This document shows, piece after piece, positions 8,605-17,533 of a stretch of 59,160 bases of DNA; the first letter of the stretch is position 1, and each line of letters opens with the position of its first letter. This DNA is from an uncultured Flavobacteriales bacterium. Its GTDB lineage: Bacteria > Bacteroidota > Bacteroidia > Flavobacteriales_D > Sanyastnellaceae. The stretch lies in the NCBI GenBank assembly GCA_905478325.1, contig CAJQIB010000032.1:1-59160 (forward strand). The letters run 5' to 3'. Both the position numbers and the translations under genes were made by a program. Under the pieces are notes generated by a model, which did not search any database, had not been told where the DNA came from, and saw only the letters and a program-made list of their open reading frames with translations.

Positions 8605-9951
8605 ATGAAACACCTCTTCTCCAGTATTGCGATTCTTATTTGGACGTGTGCCGCAATCGCTCAGCCTGAAATTGTTTCTTGGCAAATCAACGCCGACGGA
8701 GCCAACGGGCAATTTTGGAACAACGGACAATTGACTGACAATGGAGTCTCCTGCGATGTTCAGCTTGTTCAATTCTCGGACGACAACGTGTATATCACCT
8801 CTACAGGTGTTCCCCGGTATGCCACAGCCCCATTTGGTGACGGGAATCCCTCACAAGCTTCTGAAACAGCCTATTTGTTCCGGATTCCGCGTCAACCCGA
8901 GCAGGGACCTGCGGGCGGAACTGCGACAGGTCTCGGCCATACAGCGGTCTTGATCAACGGAGTACCGACCTTCAATGCCCTCGATGCCTTTTCCTACAAC
9001 AACCAAGATATCTGGCATCAGAACGGTGGCTTTTTTGAGTTGGCCGGGTTTGATTGCGCCAAGGGTCACCCAGCGATGGGGCGGTACCATCATCATTTGA
9101 TGCCCAATCCGTTTAGTGATTCACAAGATGTGATCAATCCGGTTTGTGCGGAGTACCCCAGTGACGGATTGCTGACCATAGACCCCAGCAATCACAGTCC
9201 CATTATTGGGTATGCGTTTGATGGCTATCCAATCTATGGGCCGTATGCGTTTGACAATGAAGACGGATCGGGAGAAATCGTTCGTATGGAGTCGAGTTAC
9301 GCTGTTCGTGATATCCTCGTTCGGCATGAGCTCGCCGATGGAACCCTACTCAATCCCAATCAATTCGGCCCCGATGTCGGTGCTTTAGTCACTCCAGCCA
9401 TTCCCCCTGGTGCCCAACCTGTTGAAGCGGTCTTGGGGGCCTACATCGAAGACTTCGAATTCATTGAAAATTCCGGGCATTTGGACGTTCACAACGGACG
9501 GTTCAGCATCACCCCGGAATACCCCAACGGCACGTACGCTTATTTTGCAACGGTCGATGAAAATTGGAACCCGGCATTCCCTTATTTCTTCGCCTCTTAT
9601 TACGGTGTTGTCGCAACAGACAACTTTGGTCAAGGCCCTCCCGGCCAAGGCGGTTCAGCCACCAATGTCACCATCAACGAGACGGTCGAAACGTATGATT
9701 CCACCTCAAGCCTCGAGCAGCCAAAGCCGACCGAATCCGGGCATTGGTTTCCCAATCCCGCGACACGGGAAGTTTCTTGGCAGGGGGAACACATCCCCGT
9801 GGAATGCCATTTATTCGATGCCCAAGGCCGCCTGGTTAGTCGCTGGTCACAGAACGTGGGGAATACTTGGAGTCTCGGTCATCTCTCACCTGGCATGTAC
9901 TTCATTTCATCAGAAGGTGCTGCACGCTCACCGCTTTGGATCATAAAATAA
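8605..9951 (+). CDS. YHYH domain secreted protein with T9SS sorting domain
   Basis: 448 residues starting at ATG 8605 (MKHLFSSIAILIWTCAAIAQ signal peptide). The longer frame from 8410 would overlap the divergent gene and lacks a signal sequence. The YHYH domain is recognisable by MGRYHHHLMPNPF and by IIGYAFDGYPIYGPYAF, followed by an acidic linker. A T9SS C-terminal domain ends the protein (HWFPNPATREVSW ... HLSPGMYFISSEGA). The biochemical role of YHYH proteins is not established; many are extracellular. The upstream 193 bases hold TATCTTCA at 8584-8591 as a weak -7 candidate. The next gene starts two bases after the stop. Confidence 0.8.
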   Translation: MKHLFSSIAILIWTCAAIAQPEIVSWQINADGANGQFWNNGQLTDNGVSCDVQLVQFSDDNVYITSTGVPRYATAPFGDGNPSQASETAYLFRIPRQPEQGPAGGTATGLGHTAVLINGVPTFNALDAFSYNNQDIWHQNGGFFELAGFDCAKGHPAMGRYHHHLMPNPFSDSQDVINPVCAEYPSDGLLTIDPSNHSPIIGYAFDGYPIYGPYAFDNEDGSGEIVRMESSYAVRDILVRHELADGTLLNPNQFGPDVGALVTPAIPPGAQPVEAVLGAYIEDFEFIENSGHLDVHNGRFSITPEYPNGTYAYFATVDENWNPAFPYFFASYYGVVATDNFGQGPPGQGGSATNVTINETVETYDSTSSLEQPKPTESGHWFPNPATREVSWQGEHIPVECHLFDAQGRLVSRWSQNVGNTWSLGHLSPGMYFISSEGAARSPLWIIK

Positions 9952-9952
9952 C

Positions 9953-11557
9953 ATGTGCTTACGCCGGTTGATTCTCGTTCTTTTTTGCAGCCTGAGCTTC
10001 ACAGTTTGGTCTCAAAACGACGCCTGGCAGCACGACACGAGTTGGGTCAACACCGGGTGGGCAAGTGCAGATATCGGTTGGTGGGAAGACGTTCGTGACC
10101 TCTGTCCTTGGGGCACTGATGCCGGGGCATCTGCGATTCAAGTGTATGCCGCTGAAGGAGGATCTCACCCTGCGATCATTCGGATGACGTTGGACTCCGA
10201 AATGCACATTCTTTTTCCGTTTGAGGAAGATGTAGAGCGCCCGATTCAAATCGAAAAAATCGCTTCAGACACTGCCAATCGCCTGTGGTGTGCTATGAAT
10301 CAGCAGTCGCACGATAGCGCCTTAACTTCATTGGGAGGTCTATGGGTTTTAGACCACGAAGGTCAGCCCCATGACGCATTTGGTTCAGACAGTCTGCCCG
10401 GGTGGATTCCTATCACATTCGGAGGTCCCTTTCAAGAATTGCATGGATTGAACAGGACCTCTGATGGGCAATGGATGGTTAGCGGGATGGCGCTTGACCC
10501 GTGCTGTTTTCATCGTGAGATGCCCACTTTGGCGCTGCTCGATGCGGACGGTCAGTGGGTCAATTCGTTTGGAAACAACGGCCGTCTTATCCTCGATGTC
10601 GGTGCGGCTGAAATCCTGGATACGCTCGGAATGCGGCCTGTTGTAAACCGCCATGAAATCGGAGGGTTTTACAGCTCAGCTGTGGCAACCGACGGCGGAT
10701 GGATCGCCGGAGGAGCCTATTCCAATGCAACCCACTATGAAGTTTTAGTCGTCAAACACACGAGCGATGGGACGTTGGACTCCACGTTTGGAGACAATGG
10801 GATTGTGCATCTCAATTTAAATCCTGGGGTGAATCATTGGGTTTCCGACGTGCGCATCGAGTCCAACGGCTTGATTTCAGTCAATGTCGTATCCCATGCA
10901 GCAGGGGATTTACCCACTGGATGGCACGCCTTGATTTTAGATGCAACGGGAACACCTCTTCAATGGGAAACCACAGAAAGTACCGCCACGTGGACAAGTC
11001 TCGGGTTTCTAGACACCTCCGATTCCTGGCCCTCGGGGTTTGGTTTTGAAGAAGGCGCTTCAAGCCCCTCGTTGATTTCGTACGACGGCGATTTGGAGGA
11101 TGCTCCAGAAATGATTCTGTTAGAGCCCCTATTGAGCCCCGAAGGCTCGTGGGGTGGATTTCGCGCTGAATACCATCCTGATTGGGATCGGCTCATGATC
11201 GCTGGTCACTGGCAAGCCCCCCCAAACGGGAGTGATCCCGACCCTCAAATCCTAATTTCCCTCTGGGAACAAGACCTCTCCACAGCATTGCACAACCGAC
11301 CACATCGTTCTAATAAAAGCAACCCATATCCCAACCCGATCCAAGCCGGGGAAGCGTTGCACATTGAGCAAATTTCAGGCCTTGTGGGAGGTTCCGAGGA
11401 GTGGAGTTTGGCCTCATTGAGTGGGGTTGAAATCTGGCATTGGCGTGTGCTACCGGGCATGAAAACATTGGTGATCGACCCCGCTATTCCATCAGGCGCA
11501 TACATTTTGAAGTCTCCTTTCCAATCCGCTCAACGATTTCAACTGATAGTTGAATGA
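9953..11557 (+). CDS. Secreted delta-60 repeat protein with T9SS sorting domain
   Basis: 534 residues. The signal peptide is MCLRRLILVLFCSLSFTVWS. The body shows repeats of the delta-60 type, clearest at WVNSFGNNGRLILDVG and DGTLDSTFGDNGIVHLN, which usually form a beta-propeller-like surface domain. The C-terminus from NPYPNPIQAGEAL to PSGAYILKSPF is a T9SS sorting domain, so it should be exported to the surface. It starts one base after the YHYH gene stop and is probably cotranscribed with it. No enzymatic motif is visible and the function is unknown. Confidence 0.7.
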   Translation: MCLRRLILVLFCSLSFTVWSQNDAWQHDTSWVNTGWASADIGWWEDVRDLCPWGTDAGASAIQVYAAEGGSHPAIIRMTLDSEMHILFPFEEDVERPIQIEKIASDTANRLWCAMNQQSHDSALTSLGGLWVLDHEGQPHDAFGSDSLPGWIPITFGGPFQELHGLNRTSDGQWMVSGMALDPCCFHREMPTLALLDADGQWVNSFGNNGRLILDVGAAEILDTLGMRPVVNRHEIGGFYSSAVATDGGWIAGGAYSNATHYEVLVVKHTSDGTLDSTFGDNGIVHLNLNPGVNHWVSDVRIESNGLISVNVVSHAAGDLPTGWHALILDATGTPLQWETTESTATWTSLGFLDTSDSWPSGFGFEEGASSPSLISYDGDLEDAPEMILLEPLLSPEGSWGGFRAEYHPDWDRLMIAGHWQAPPNGSDPDPQILISLWEQDLSTALHNRPHRSNKSNPYPNPIQAGEALHIEQISGLVGGSEEWSLASLSGVEIWHWRVLPGMKTLVIDPAIPSGAYILKSPFQSAQRFQLIVE

Positions 11558-11576
11558 AATATTCCTACATTTCAAC

Positions 11577-12032
11577 ATGAGAATTTCATTCCCTTCCCCC
11601 CTCGTTCTTGGCTTGTCATTGATGGTTACTTCTGTTTCCTCATTTGCCCAAACTGGCCTGCAATATCCTGAAGACAACTCCGCTGTGAAGGTTGCTGAGG
11701 TGATGCCTGTATTGATCAGTTGCAACGACATGGTTGATGTTGAAAAGCGGCAATCCTGCACGAATGATGGCATCATGAGTCACATCATGAGCGAATTGGT
11801 CTATCCCGAAGAGGCACGTGATAAAGGCCTCGAAGGAACCGTTGTTGTTGAATTTGTTGTGAACCAAAAGGGTCTCGTGAGCGACGTTAAAATTCTCCGG
11901 GGCTTAGGTCCGTTGGATGAAGCAGCGTTGGAAGTTGTACGGGGCTTGCCCACATTCAGCCCCGGAACTGAAAATGGAAAGGCTGTGAATGTGAAATACG
12001 CTTTGCCCATTCGTTTTTCTCTTTCCGAGTGA
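11577..12032 (+). CDS. TonB C-terminal domain protein (energy-transducer family)
   Basis: 151 residues. ATG 11577 gives a clean signal or anchor segment (MRISFPSPLVLGLSLMV ... SFAQ); the in-frame ATG at 11550 overlaps the previous gene. The C-terminal 85 residues form a TonB-C domain: LVYPEEARDKGLEGTVVVEF, VSDVKILRGLGPLDEAAL and VKYALPIRFS. It lacks the long proline-rich spanner of true TonB, so it is more likely a short periplasmic TonB-like protein than the main energy coupler. It is followed directly by the PhoD-like lipoprotein gene. Confidence 0.8.
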   Translation: MRISFPSPLVLGLSLMVTSVSSFAQTGLQYPEDNSAVKVAEVMPVLISCNDMVDVEKRQSCTNDGIMSHIMSELVYPEEARDKGLEGTVVVEFVVNQKGLVSDVKILRGLGPLDEAALEVVRGLPTFSPGTENGKAVNVKYALPIRFSLSE

Positions 12033-12064
12033 CCTTTTCACTGTCTACAGCGCGCACAATACAA

Positions 12065-13183
12065 ATGCGTTGCTACTTGGGCTGCGCGGTCTTTCTCATC
12101 GGGTGCGGTCAAGAAGGCCCCCCCATCGTCATTCGAAAGCAGGCGCAAAAAGCGCAGGCAGATTTAACCGTCCGCAAGGAGGTCAAGACCATCGCTTTTG
12201 GCAGTTGTGCGCATCCGCATTCTCCCATGCCGGCATTGCAGGTCGCCATTGAGCAAAAAGCCGATGTCTTCATCTGGCTCGGAGATAACATCTATGGGGA
12301 CACCCAGGACATTGAAACCTTGATTTCAGAGTACCAGGCGCTCGGTGAGCATGATGCTTTCAAGGAACTCGCAGATAAGACGAGAATGCTCGCCACGTGG
12401 GATGATCACGATTATGGCTGGAATGACGCTGGGAGGCACTACCCCCTTCGAGAAGCCTCAAAAGAAGCGTTTCTCTCCTTTTGGAAGGAGCCTGCTCAAT
12501 CCCCAAGACGCGAACGCCCCGGGATCTACATGAGTTATTTGTTTGACGGTGGGCGCAAGGATGTACACGTCATTCTACTCGACACGCGTTCCTTCAGAGA
12601 CGATTTACTCCCCGCTTCTAACATCGCATTCCAAGGAACCAATGGCATTGGATACGCTGCAGATTACGTACCATACACGACTGCAGATTCAACCCTGTTG
12701 GGTTCTGCTCAATGGAAATGGCTCGAGAAACAACTCGAAGTGAAAGCAGACGTTCGGATCATCGGTTCTTCCACCCAGTTTGGTATTGAATGGAACGGAT
12801 ATGAGTGCTGGGGCAATTTTCCGCATGAGCGAGAAAAAATGGCGCACATGATTCAACAATCCAACGCACTCAACAAGACCATGGGACGGCCTGTTGTTCC
12901 CGTCATTTTCATTTCCGGTGATGTCCACTACGGTGAGATTTCCGGCTGGAACTCAGCCAATAACGCGCACCAAACATCGCTAGATACCTTGTTTGACGTG
13001 ACCTCTAGTGGAATCACTTCCAAATGGGACTTTGCTACCCCCAACTCCAATCGACTGGATGGTCCCGTGATGGAAAACAACATTGGCATGCTTCAAATCG
13101 GGCGGCCGAGACAGGCTTTCGTCGTTGCCGAATTGTGGGATGCTGAAGGAGAGAAACGGGTGTCACGGGTCTTGGTTCCCTAA
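12065..13183 (+). CDS. PhoD-like metallophosphatase lipoprotein
   Basis: 372 residues from ATG 12065, which gives a lipoprotein signal peptide (MRCYLGCAVFLIGCG, lipobox LIGC). A GTG at 12029 would add twelve residues and spoil it. Metal-ligand motifs of PhoD-type alkaline phosphatases are present: IAFGSCAHPH, WLGDNIYGD near residue 77, TWDDHDYGWND near 118 and FISGDVHYGE near 280. It likely hydrolyses phosphate mono- or diesters in the periplasm or at the surface. It may be cotranscribed with the preceding genes. Confidence 0.85.
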   Translation: MRCYLGCAVFLIGCGQEGPPIVIRKQAQKAQADLTVRKEVKTIAFGSCAHPHSPMPALQVAIEQKADVFIWLGDNIYGDTQDIETLISEYQALGEHDAFKELADKTRMLATWDDHDYGWNDAGRHYPLREASKEAFLSFWKEPAQSPRRERPGIYMSYLFDGGRKDVHVILLDTRSFRDDLLPASNIAFQGTNGIGYAADYVPYTTADSTLLGSAQWKWLEKQLEVKADVRIIGSSTQFGIEWNGYECWGNFPHEREKMAHMIQQSNALNKTMGRPVVPVIFISGDVHYGEISGWNSANNAHQTSLDTLFDVTSSGITSKWDFATPNSNRLDGPVMENNIGMLQIGRPRQAFVVAELWDAEGEKRVSRVLVP

Positions 13184-13250
13184 CTTCATCTAATCCCTTG
13201 TTTTTCATTGGTTTAAGATGACGTGTTTTGGCATTTCCCAAAAAAAAACG

Positions 13251-13279
13251 TTGATTTTGAAGATTACGCCTCATCTTTG
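13251..13279 (+). promoter_or_regulatory. Promoter of the DEAD-box helicase gene (-33 TTG, -7 CATCTTTG)
   Basis: TTG at 13251-13253 and CATCTTTG at 13272-13279 are 18 bases apart, the normal Bacteroidota -33/-7 spacing. The predicted start near 13285 leaves a leader of about 165 bases before the TTG start codon at 13451. Confidence 0.6.
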
Positions 13280-13325
13280 CACAGCGGATAGGTCGGGTTG
13301 TTGATAACCTTTGAAACCATCGCAG

Positions 13326-13433
13326 GCGCGTTATCCCGAGTTGAACGCGCAATCGGACGACACCGAATGGCTCTCCCGAATTACAATCAAAACTATTCGA
13401 CTTGGGACGTTTACCGCACACGTTTTTGTGCGG
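13326..13433 (+). promoter_or_regulatory. Structured 5' leader of the helicase mRNA (two hairpins)
   Basis: Two perfect 7-bp stems lie in the leader: GCGCGTT (13326-13332) with AACGCGC (13344-13350), and CCGCACA (13414-13420) with TGTGCGG (13427-13433), the second ending 17 bases before the start codon. Leaders of cold-shock and helicase genes often control their own translation. That this one does so is inference. Confidence 0.45.
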
Positions 13434-13450
13434 ACTGATTCCTTTCATTT

Positions 13451-15247
13451 TTGACTTTATTTACTGACTTGGGCCTATGCCCTGAAGTGCTTGACGCACT
13501 CAAACCGCTCGGATATTCTGAGCCCACCCCTATTCAAGCCGAAGCCATCCCCGTTGTGATCAACGGACAAGATGTACTCGGTTGCGCTCAAACGGGAACC
13601 GGCAAAACTGCTGCGTTTTCCCTTCCAATGATTCATCGGCTAATCCAACAAGAATTGCCGCAAAGCGGTCGTCGACAGCCCCGCGCTTTGATCCTAACTC
13701 CAACCCGCGAGTTGGCGACACAGATTGGCGTGAACCTCAAAGATTACAGCACCCAAACACGATTGCGATCCACCACCATTTTTGGAGGTGTTTCTCAAAA
13801 TCGCCAGGTGGATGCGTTGCGTCGCGGTATCGATATCGTTGTGGCAACACCGGGTCGATTATTGGATTTGGTGAATCAACGTCACCTTGACTTGCGCGAC
13901 ATCAACACGCTCGTTCTTGACGAAGCAGATACCATGTTAGACATGGGGTTCATCAATGACATTCGCAAGATCATCGCGATGCTACCAGTAGAACGACAAA
14001 CGTTGTTTTTCTCTGCGACCATGCCTCCCAACATTGTGAAGCTTTCGAACGACATCCTTCGGTCACCTGTCCGTATCGAGGTCGCTCGTCAAAGTTCTGC
14101 AGCCGAAACCGTTGAGCAGACCATTTATTCGATTCGTCAAAACGACAAGCGTGACTTGCTCGTGGCAATCTTAAAAGACGACGACGTGGATTCCGCGCTC
14201 GTTTTCACTCGAACCAAGTACGGAGCGGATAAAGTTGCCAAACACCTGAGCAACTCAGGGATTCAGGCTGAGGCGATTCATGGAAACAAAAGCCAACCCC
14301 AACGGGACCGGGCTATGAACGGGTTCAAAAAAGGAAAAATTCGCGTTTTGGTTGCTACGGACATTGCGTCACGTGGTATTGACGTCGATGAGCTGAGCCA
14401 TGTGATCAATTTCGAATTGCCCAATATTCCTGAATCGTATGTTCACCGCATCGGACGAACAGGTCGTGCTGGGTCAAGTGGAAAGGCCCTCAGTTTCTGC
14501 AATGAAGCTGACGAGCGAAAGTATCTGCGTGACATTCAAAAGCTGATTCAAAAGGAGCTCCCGATTGATTCTTCCCATGAGTGGCATTTGGAGATGCCTC
14601 CCGTGAGTACGATCACTGGAGCAACGTCGAAGAAAAAGGCAGGCCGCTCAGGACAGGGTCAATCCCGATCCAATGACGGTTCGCGAGGACGCAGTTCAGA
14701 CGGTCGTCGCGATCGCCCTCAAGGAGGCGGACGCAGCGGTGGTCGTAACGCCTCATCCCGCCATTCGGATTCTGACCGATCAGACAGCCGTGGCGGCCGT
14801 TCGGGAGGAAATGGAGGAGGCCGTTCAAGCTCAGACCGAAGACCCAGTACTTCAGGCAGCCAGCCTAGAAAGCAGTGGGAAGACCGATCCAACGACCGCA
14901 AGCCGCAAACTTCTCGTAATGATGGCCGTTCAGACGATCGCCGCAGTCCAGATCGTAGAGGCCAAGGCGGCGGACGTTCTGATAACAGACAAGGTGACCG
15001 AAGAAGAGATGATCGGCCAGTTCGTCAAGGCGAGCGTCGCGACAACTCTCGTGGAAGCGCCGCAGGATCAGATCGACCAAAACGTCAAGAAGGACGTCCA
15101 GAACAACGCAGTGGAAGAACGGCTGATTCGCGCAATCAAAGGAGTGATTCTAGCTCAAAACCTAAAAAAGCCGTGTTCAAACCCAACGAGCCAAGCAAGG
15201 CCCGTCGGACTTTTGGAGGCTTCTTTGGATTTGGTAAAGATGAATAA
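13451..15247 (+). CDS. DEAD-box RNA helicase, RhlE-like, with long RGSD-rich tail
   Basis: ATP-dependent RNA helicase of 598 residues for ribosome assembly, RNA decay or cold adaptation. Motifs in order: Q motif PTPIQAEAIP (26-35), AQTGTGKTAAF, PTRELATQ, VLDEADTMLDMGF, SATMPPN, VATDIASRGIDV and HRIGRTGRAG. Residues from about 390 are a low-complexity tail rich in R, G, S, D and Q, likely to bind RNA. The start is TTG: the frame is closed by TGA at 13436 and no ATG or GTG lies between it and TTG 13451, which directly precedes the conserved TLFTDLGL. The gene has its own promoter and a structured leader. Confidence 0.92.
   Translation: MTLFTDLGLCPEVLDALKPLGYSEPTPIQAEAIPVVINGQDVLGCAQTGTGKTAAFSLPMIHRLIQQELPQSGRRQPRALILTPTRELATQIGVNLKDYSTQTRLRSTTIFGGVSQNRQVDALRRGIDIVVATPGRLLDLVNQRHLDLRDINTLVLDEADTMLDMGFINDIRKIIAMLPVERQTLFFSATMPPNIVKLSNDILRSPVRIEVARQSSAAETVEQTIYSIRQNDKRDLLVAILKDDDVDSALVFTRTKYGADKVAKHLSNSGIQAEAIHGNKSQPQRDRAMNGFKKGKIRVLVATDIASRGIDVDELSHVINFELPNIPESYVHRIGRTGRAGSSGKALSFCNEADERKYLRDIQKLIQKELPIDSSHEWHLEMPPVSTITGATSKKKAGRSGQGQSRSNDGSRGRSSDGRRDRPQGGGRSGGRNASSRHSDSDRSDSRGGRSGGNGGGRSSSDRRPSTSGSQPRKQWEDRSNDRKPQTSRNDGRSDDRRSPDRRGQGGGRSDNRQGDRRRDDRPVRQGERRDNSRGSAAGSDRPKRQEGRPEQRSGRTADSRNQRSDSSSKPKKAVFKPNEPSKARRTFGGFFGFGKDE
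14620..15235 (+). repeat. Low-complexity region coding for the helicase RGSD tail
   Basis: Degenerate short repeats such as cgn-tcn-ggn-ggn code for GGRSG, DRRSP and RRDDRP-type stretches. The biased composition also leaves another frame open across 14673-15281, which I read as a by-product. Confidence 0.6.
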
Positions 15248-15284
15248 CATCAACTTTGGCCTGAGAATTGCACCTTTGTAGGGT

Positions 15285-16154
15285 ATGGACTCACAACGCA
15301 TTCTTATTATTACCTCAGCGGCACTGGCATTAGCCTGTGCTGTTTTGGGTTACCAACTTTACGAGCGAACTGGCGATGTCGAAAAGGGTGAAGCCGACCT
15401 TGTCGCCCTTTCTCTCGAAAAAGACCACGTGCTTTTTGACCTTGAAAAGCTCAGATTCAGCTACGATACGCTGAACACGGAAAACGCGCTTATCATCGCA
15501 GAAATTGCAGATCAGCGCGCGCAGATTGACGGCCTTGTTCAACAAGTCCGCAATGGAAACTGGTCCTTATCCCGTGCGAAAAAGGAAGCGGAAACCTTGC
15601 GGACAATCATGAAAGGTTACGTTGCCACCATTGACTCTCTGAATCAGCTCAACTTGGCTTTGATTGATGAGAATGATCAAATGAGAGCCCGCGTCGAGGA
15701 GGTCCAAGAACGCAATGCCAATCTGGTCATTCGGCAGCAAAACATGGAGGACATCATCAGCACAGGGCAAACACTGCAGGCCTCTGAATCGAGTGCTTCA
15801 GGCATTCGTTTGTTGAGCAACGGCAAGCAACGCGAAAGCAACCGAGCAGCTCGAGCAGACATGGTTCGTGTCTGCTTTACGTTATTGGAAAACAAGATTG
15901 CTCCTCCAGGAAACAAAACACTCCACTTGCAAGTGACAACAGAAAGTGGAGAAATCCTTCTTGGAAGTCAAACAGAATCCACATCCGAAGATCAAATTCC
16001 AATCAGTGCTACCCGCCAACTGGAGTATGCAAACGAACGGTTGGAAGCGTGTGTTTTCTTCATGCCGATTGAACCCTTGTCAGAAGGCATTTATGCCATT
16101 TCCATACTCGAAGGTTCGGTGAAGATTGGGGAGGCCCAGCTGGTTTTATATTGA
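15285..16154 (+). CDS. Membrane-anchored coiled-coil protein, function unknown
   Basis: 289 residues. One N-terminal membrane segment (ILIITSAALALACAVLGYQL) is followed by a coiled coil at about 30-165 with regular heptads (LEKLRFSYDTLNTENALI, LRTIMKGYVATIDSLNQL). A compact C-terminal beta domain covers about 185-289 (VCFTLLENKIAPPGNKTLHL, LEACVFFMPIEPLSEGIYAI). This layout resembles hypothetical envelope proteins of Flavobacteriales; I cannot name a family. CACCTTTG at 15271-15278 is a possible promoter box. The gene is convergent with the barrel protein gene. Confidence 0.7.
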   Translation: MDSQRILIITSAALALACAVLGYQLYERTGDVEKGEADLVALSLEKDHVLFDLEKLRFSYDTLNTENALIIAEIADQRAQIDGLVQQVRNGNWSLSRAKKEAETLRTIMKGYVATIDSLNQLNLALIDENDQMRARVEEVQERNANLVIRQQNMEDIISTGQTLQASESSASGIRLLSNGKQRESNRAARADMVRVCFTLLENKIAPPGNKTLHLQVTTESGEILLGSQTESTSEDQIPISATRQLEYANERLEACVFFMPIEPLSEGIYAISILEGSVKIGEAQLVLY

Positions 16155-16167
16155 CCTGAAGCCTCTG

Positions 16168-17046
16168 TTAGCGTCCCCACTTGGGGCATGTATCACACGC
16201 TCTTTTGCTATTGCGGTGGTTGCCCCCGATGAGGTAGCCCAAAGCGAAGGCTCCTTCAAAATAACCGATGCGTTGCTCTGCACCAGCATCCCCTGGTCCT
16301 TGTATCCGAATCCAAGGAAGCGAAACGCCCCCCATATGAGCTGTCGTTTGGATGAAGAACCGACGGTGCAATTGCATTCTCAGCCCCGCGTGGAAACCCA
16401 TTCCCAATCCGCTGATGCGTTGTGGATTCTTTTGACGAACATCGGCCCATCGAAAATCCGTACTGCACACGACTATACCTGCACCAGCCGCGCTGAACCC
16501 GCTCAACGCGATGTTCGCCTGACGCGCCTCCCAAATGGACCATTCCCGCTCGAAACTGAACCGCACAAAGTTCATTCCATCGCTGTGCTCCAAGTTGAAT
16601 CCTGGACCCCAATAAATCGGCTCATCGACATAGTCCAATACGGGATCAGTTGGGGAAACAATCCCCATGTCACTTGCGCTAGCAAACCCTGAGACGTTCA
16701 CCGTTTGCTTGGTTAGCTTGTATTTCATGTGGTCCCAACCGGCCGAAAACCACCACTTTTTAGATATTTTCTTCCCAAAACGCGCATTGTATTGTGGAAT
16801 GGTAAATAGGCCTGGATGAAAATACACTTTCGCTTGAAACCGCTCCGGCATATCGTTCGCTTCGACATCTTCAAGCGTGAGGTCAAAAGCACCACCAGGA
16901 CCTGTTCCCCAGATGCGCACATCAGACGTCGTATACATGGAGCGATTGTATCCCCAAGTGATGTACCAATCCCCCTCCTCTGTTTGCCCCACGGCATCCA
17001 TTGAGACCAAGCCCAAAAGGACGAGCAGGATCGCTGGGACCTTCAT
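16168..17046 (-). CDS. Probable outer-membrane beta-barrel protein
   Basis: 292 residues from ATG 17046, which gives a signal peptide (MKVPAILLVLLGLVSMDAVG). A longer frame from 17268 would overlap yraN and lacks a signal. The rest alternates aromatic-rich strands (WYITWGYNRSMYT, KWWFSAGWDHMKYKL, GFHAGLRMQLHRRFFIQTTAHM), as in a small outer-membrane barrel of unknown ligand. It ends CDTCPKWGR rather than in the aromatic residue typical of porins. A TACTTTTG box lies about 40 bases upstream. Confidence 0.65.
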   Translation of the reverse strand: MKVPAILLVLLGLVSMDAVGQTEEGDWYITWGYNRSMYTTSDVRIWGTGPGGAFDLTLEDVEANDMPERFQAKVYFHPGLFTIPQYNARFGKKISKKWWFSAGWDHMKYKLTKQTVNVSGFASASDMGIVSPTDPVLDYVDEPIYWGPGFNLEHSDGMNFVRFSFEREWSIWEARQANIALSGFSAAGAGIVVCSTDFRWADVRQKNPQRISGLGMGFHAGLRMQLHRRFFIQTTAHMGGVSLPWIRIQGPGDAGAEQRIGYFEGAFALGYLIGGNHRNSKRACDTCPKWGR

Positions 17047-17086
17047 TCGTCTATCAATTCCTTCCGTGCACTGAAAAATCATGCCC

Positions 17087-17094
17087 CAAAAGTA
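17087..17094 (-). promoter_or_regulatory. -7 promoter box for the beta-barrel gene
   Basis: The minus-strand reading is TACTTTTG, a perfect TAnnTTTG. It would give a leader of about 35 bases to ATG 17046. Confidence 0.45.
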
Positions 17095-17119
17095 AGCGCT
17101 TCCCGTCTTCATTTGGGAC

Positions 17120-17512
17120 ATGACCAAACACAACAAATGTGCTCCTCCAATGCGGACCACAAAAAGAGGCCTGTGGGGGGAGGGGCTCGCAGCGAAGTAT
17201 TTACAATCCAGCGGGTATACCATCGTCGAACGCAATTGGAGGTGGCGAAAATTGGAGATTGACCTCATCGCCCGGCTTCACGATGAATGGGTCTTCATTG
17301 AAGTAAAAACCCGGAAAAAAGGATACTTAGCCAGTGCTTTGGAAGCCGTAGACCTCCACAAACAACAGCGTATTATTGAGGCATCACACCACTTTATTCG
17401 GCGTCTTTCCAAGCCCCCGATGTCCATTCGCTTCGACATCGTTTGTGTTGAATTCGACGCTGTAGGATCTCGAATTCAACACATCCCGGATGCTTTCATT
17501 TCACTGCCCTGA
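17120..17512 (+). CDS. YraN/UPF0102 family nuclease-like protein
   Basis: 130 residues with the UPF0102 core: GEGLAAKYLQSSGY near residue 20, ERNWRWRKLEIDLIAR, then FIEVKTRKKG. E-x-D plus E-V-K form the catalytic set of the restriction-endonuclease-like fold. The family has been linked to Holliday-junction and recombination functions, but its role is not settled. TTCATTTG sits four bases before the ATG, one mismatch from the TAnnTTTG box. The rluB-like gene starts 21 bases downstream. Confidence 0.87.
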   Translation: MTKHNKCAPPMRTTKRGLWGEGLAAKYLQSSGYTIVERNWRWRKLEIDLIARLHDEWVFIEVKTRKKGYLASALEAVDLHKQQRIIEASHHFIRRLSKPPMSIRFDIVCVEFDAVGSRIQHIPDAFISLP

Positions 17513-17518
17513 AGCCGT

Positions 17519-17526
17519 TATCTTTG
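17519..17526 (+). promoter_or_regulatory. -7 promoter box for the pseudouridine synthase gene
   Basis: TATCTTTG, a perfect TAnnTTTG, ends seven bases before ATG 17534. It overlaps the end of the yraN region. No -33 TTG is found at normal spacing. Confidence 0.45.
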
Positions 17527-17533
17527 CTGCATC

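Noticed and set aside
14673-15281. Open frame of 202 codons overlapping the helicase tail in another frame
   Set aside because: It exists because the RGSD repeats avoid stops in that frame; the product is low-complexity A/V/E-rich with no signal or domain. Kept only as a by-product.
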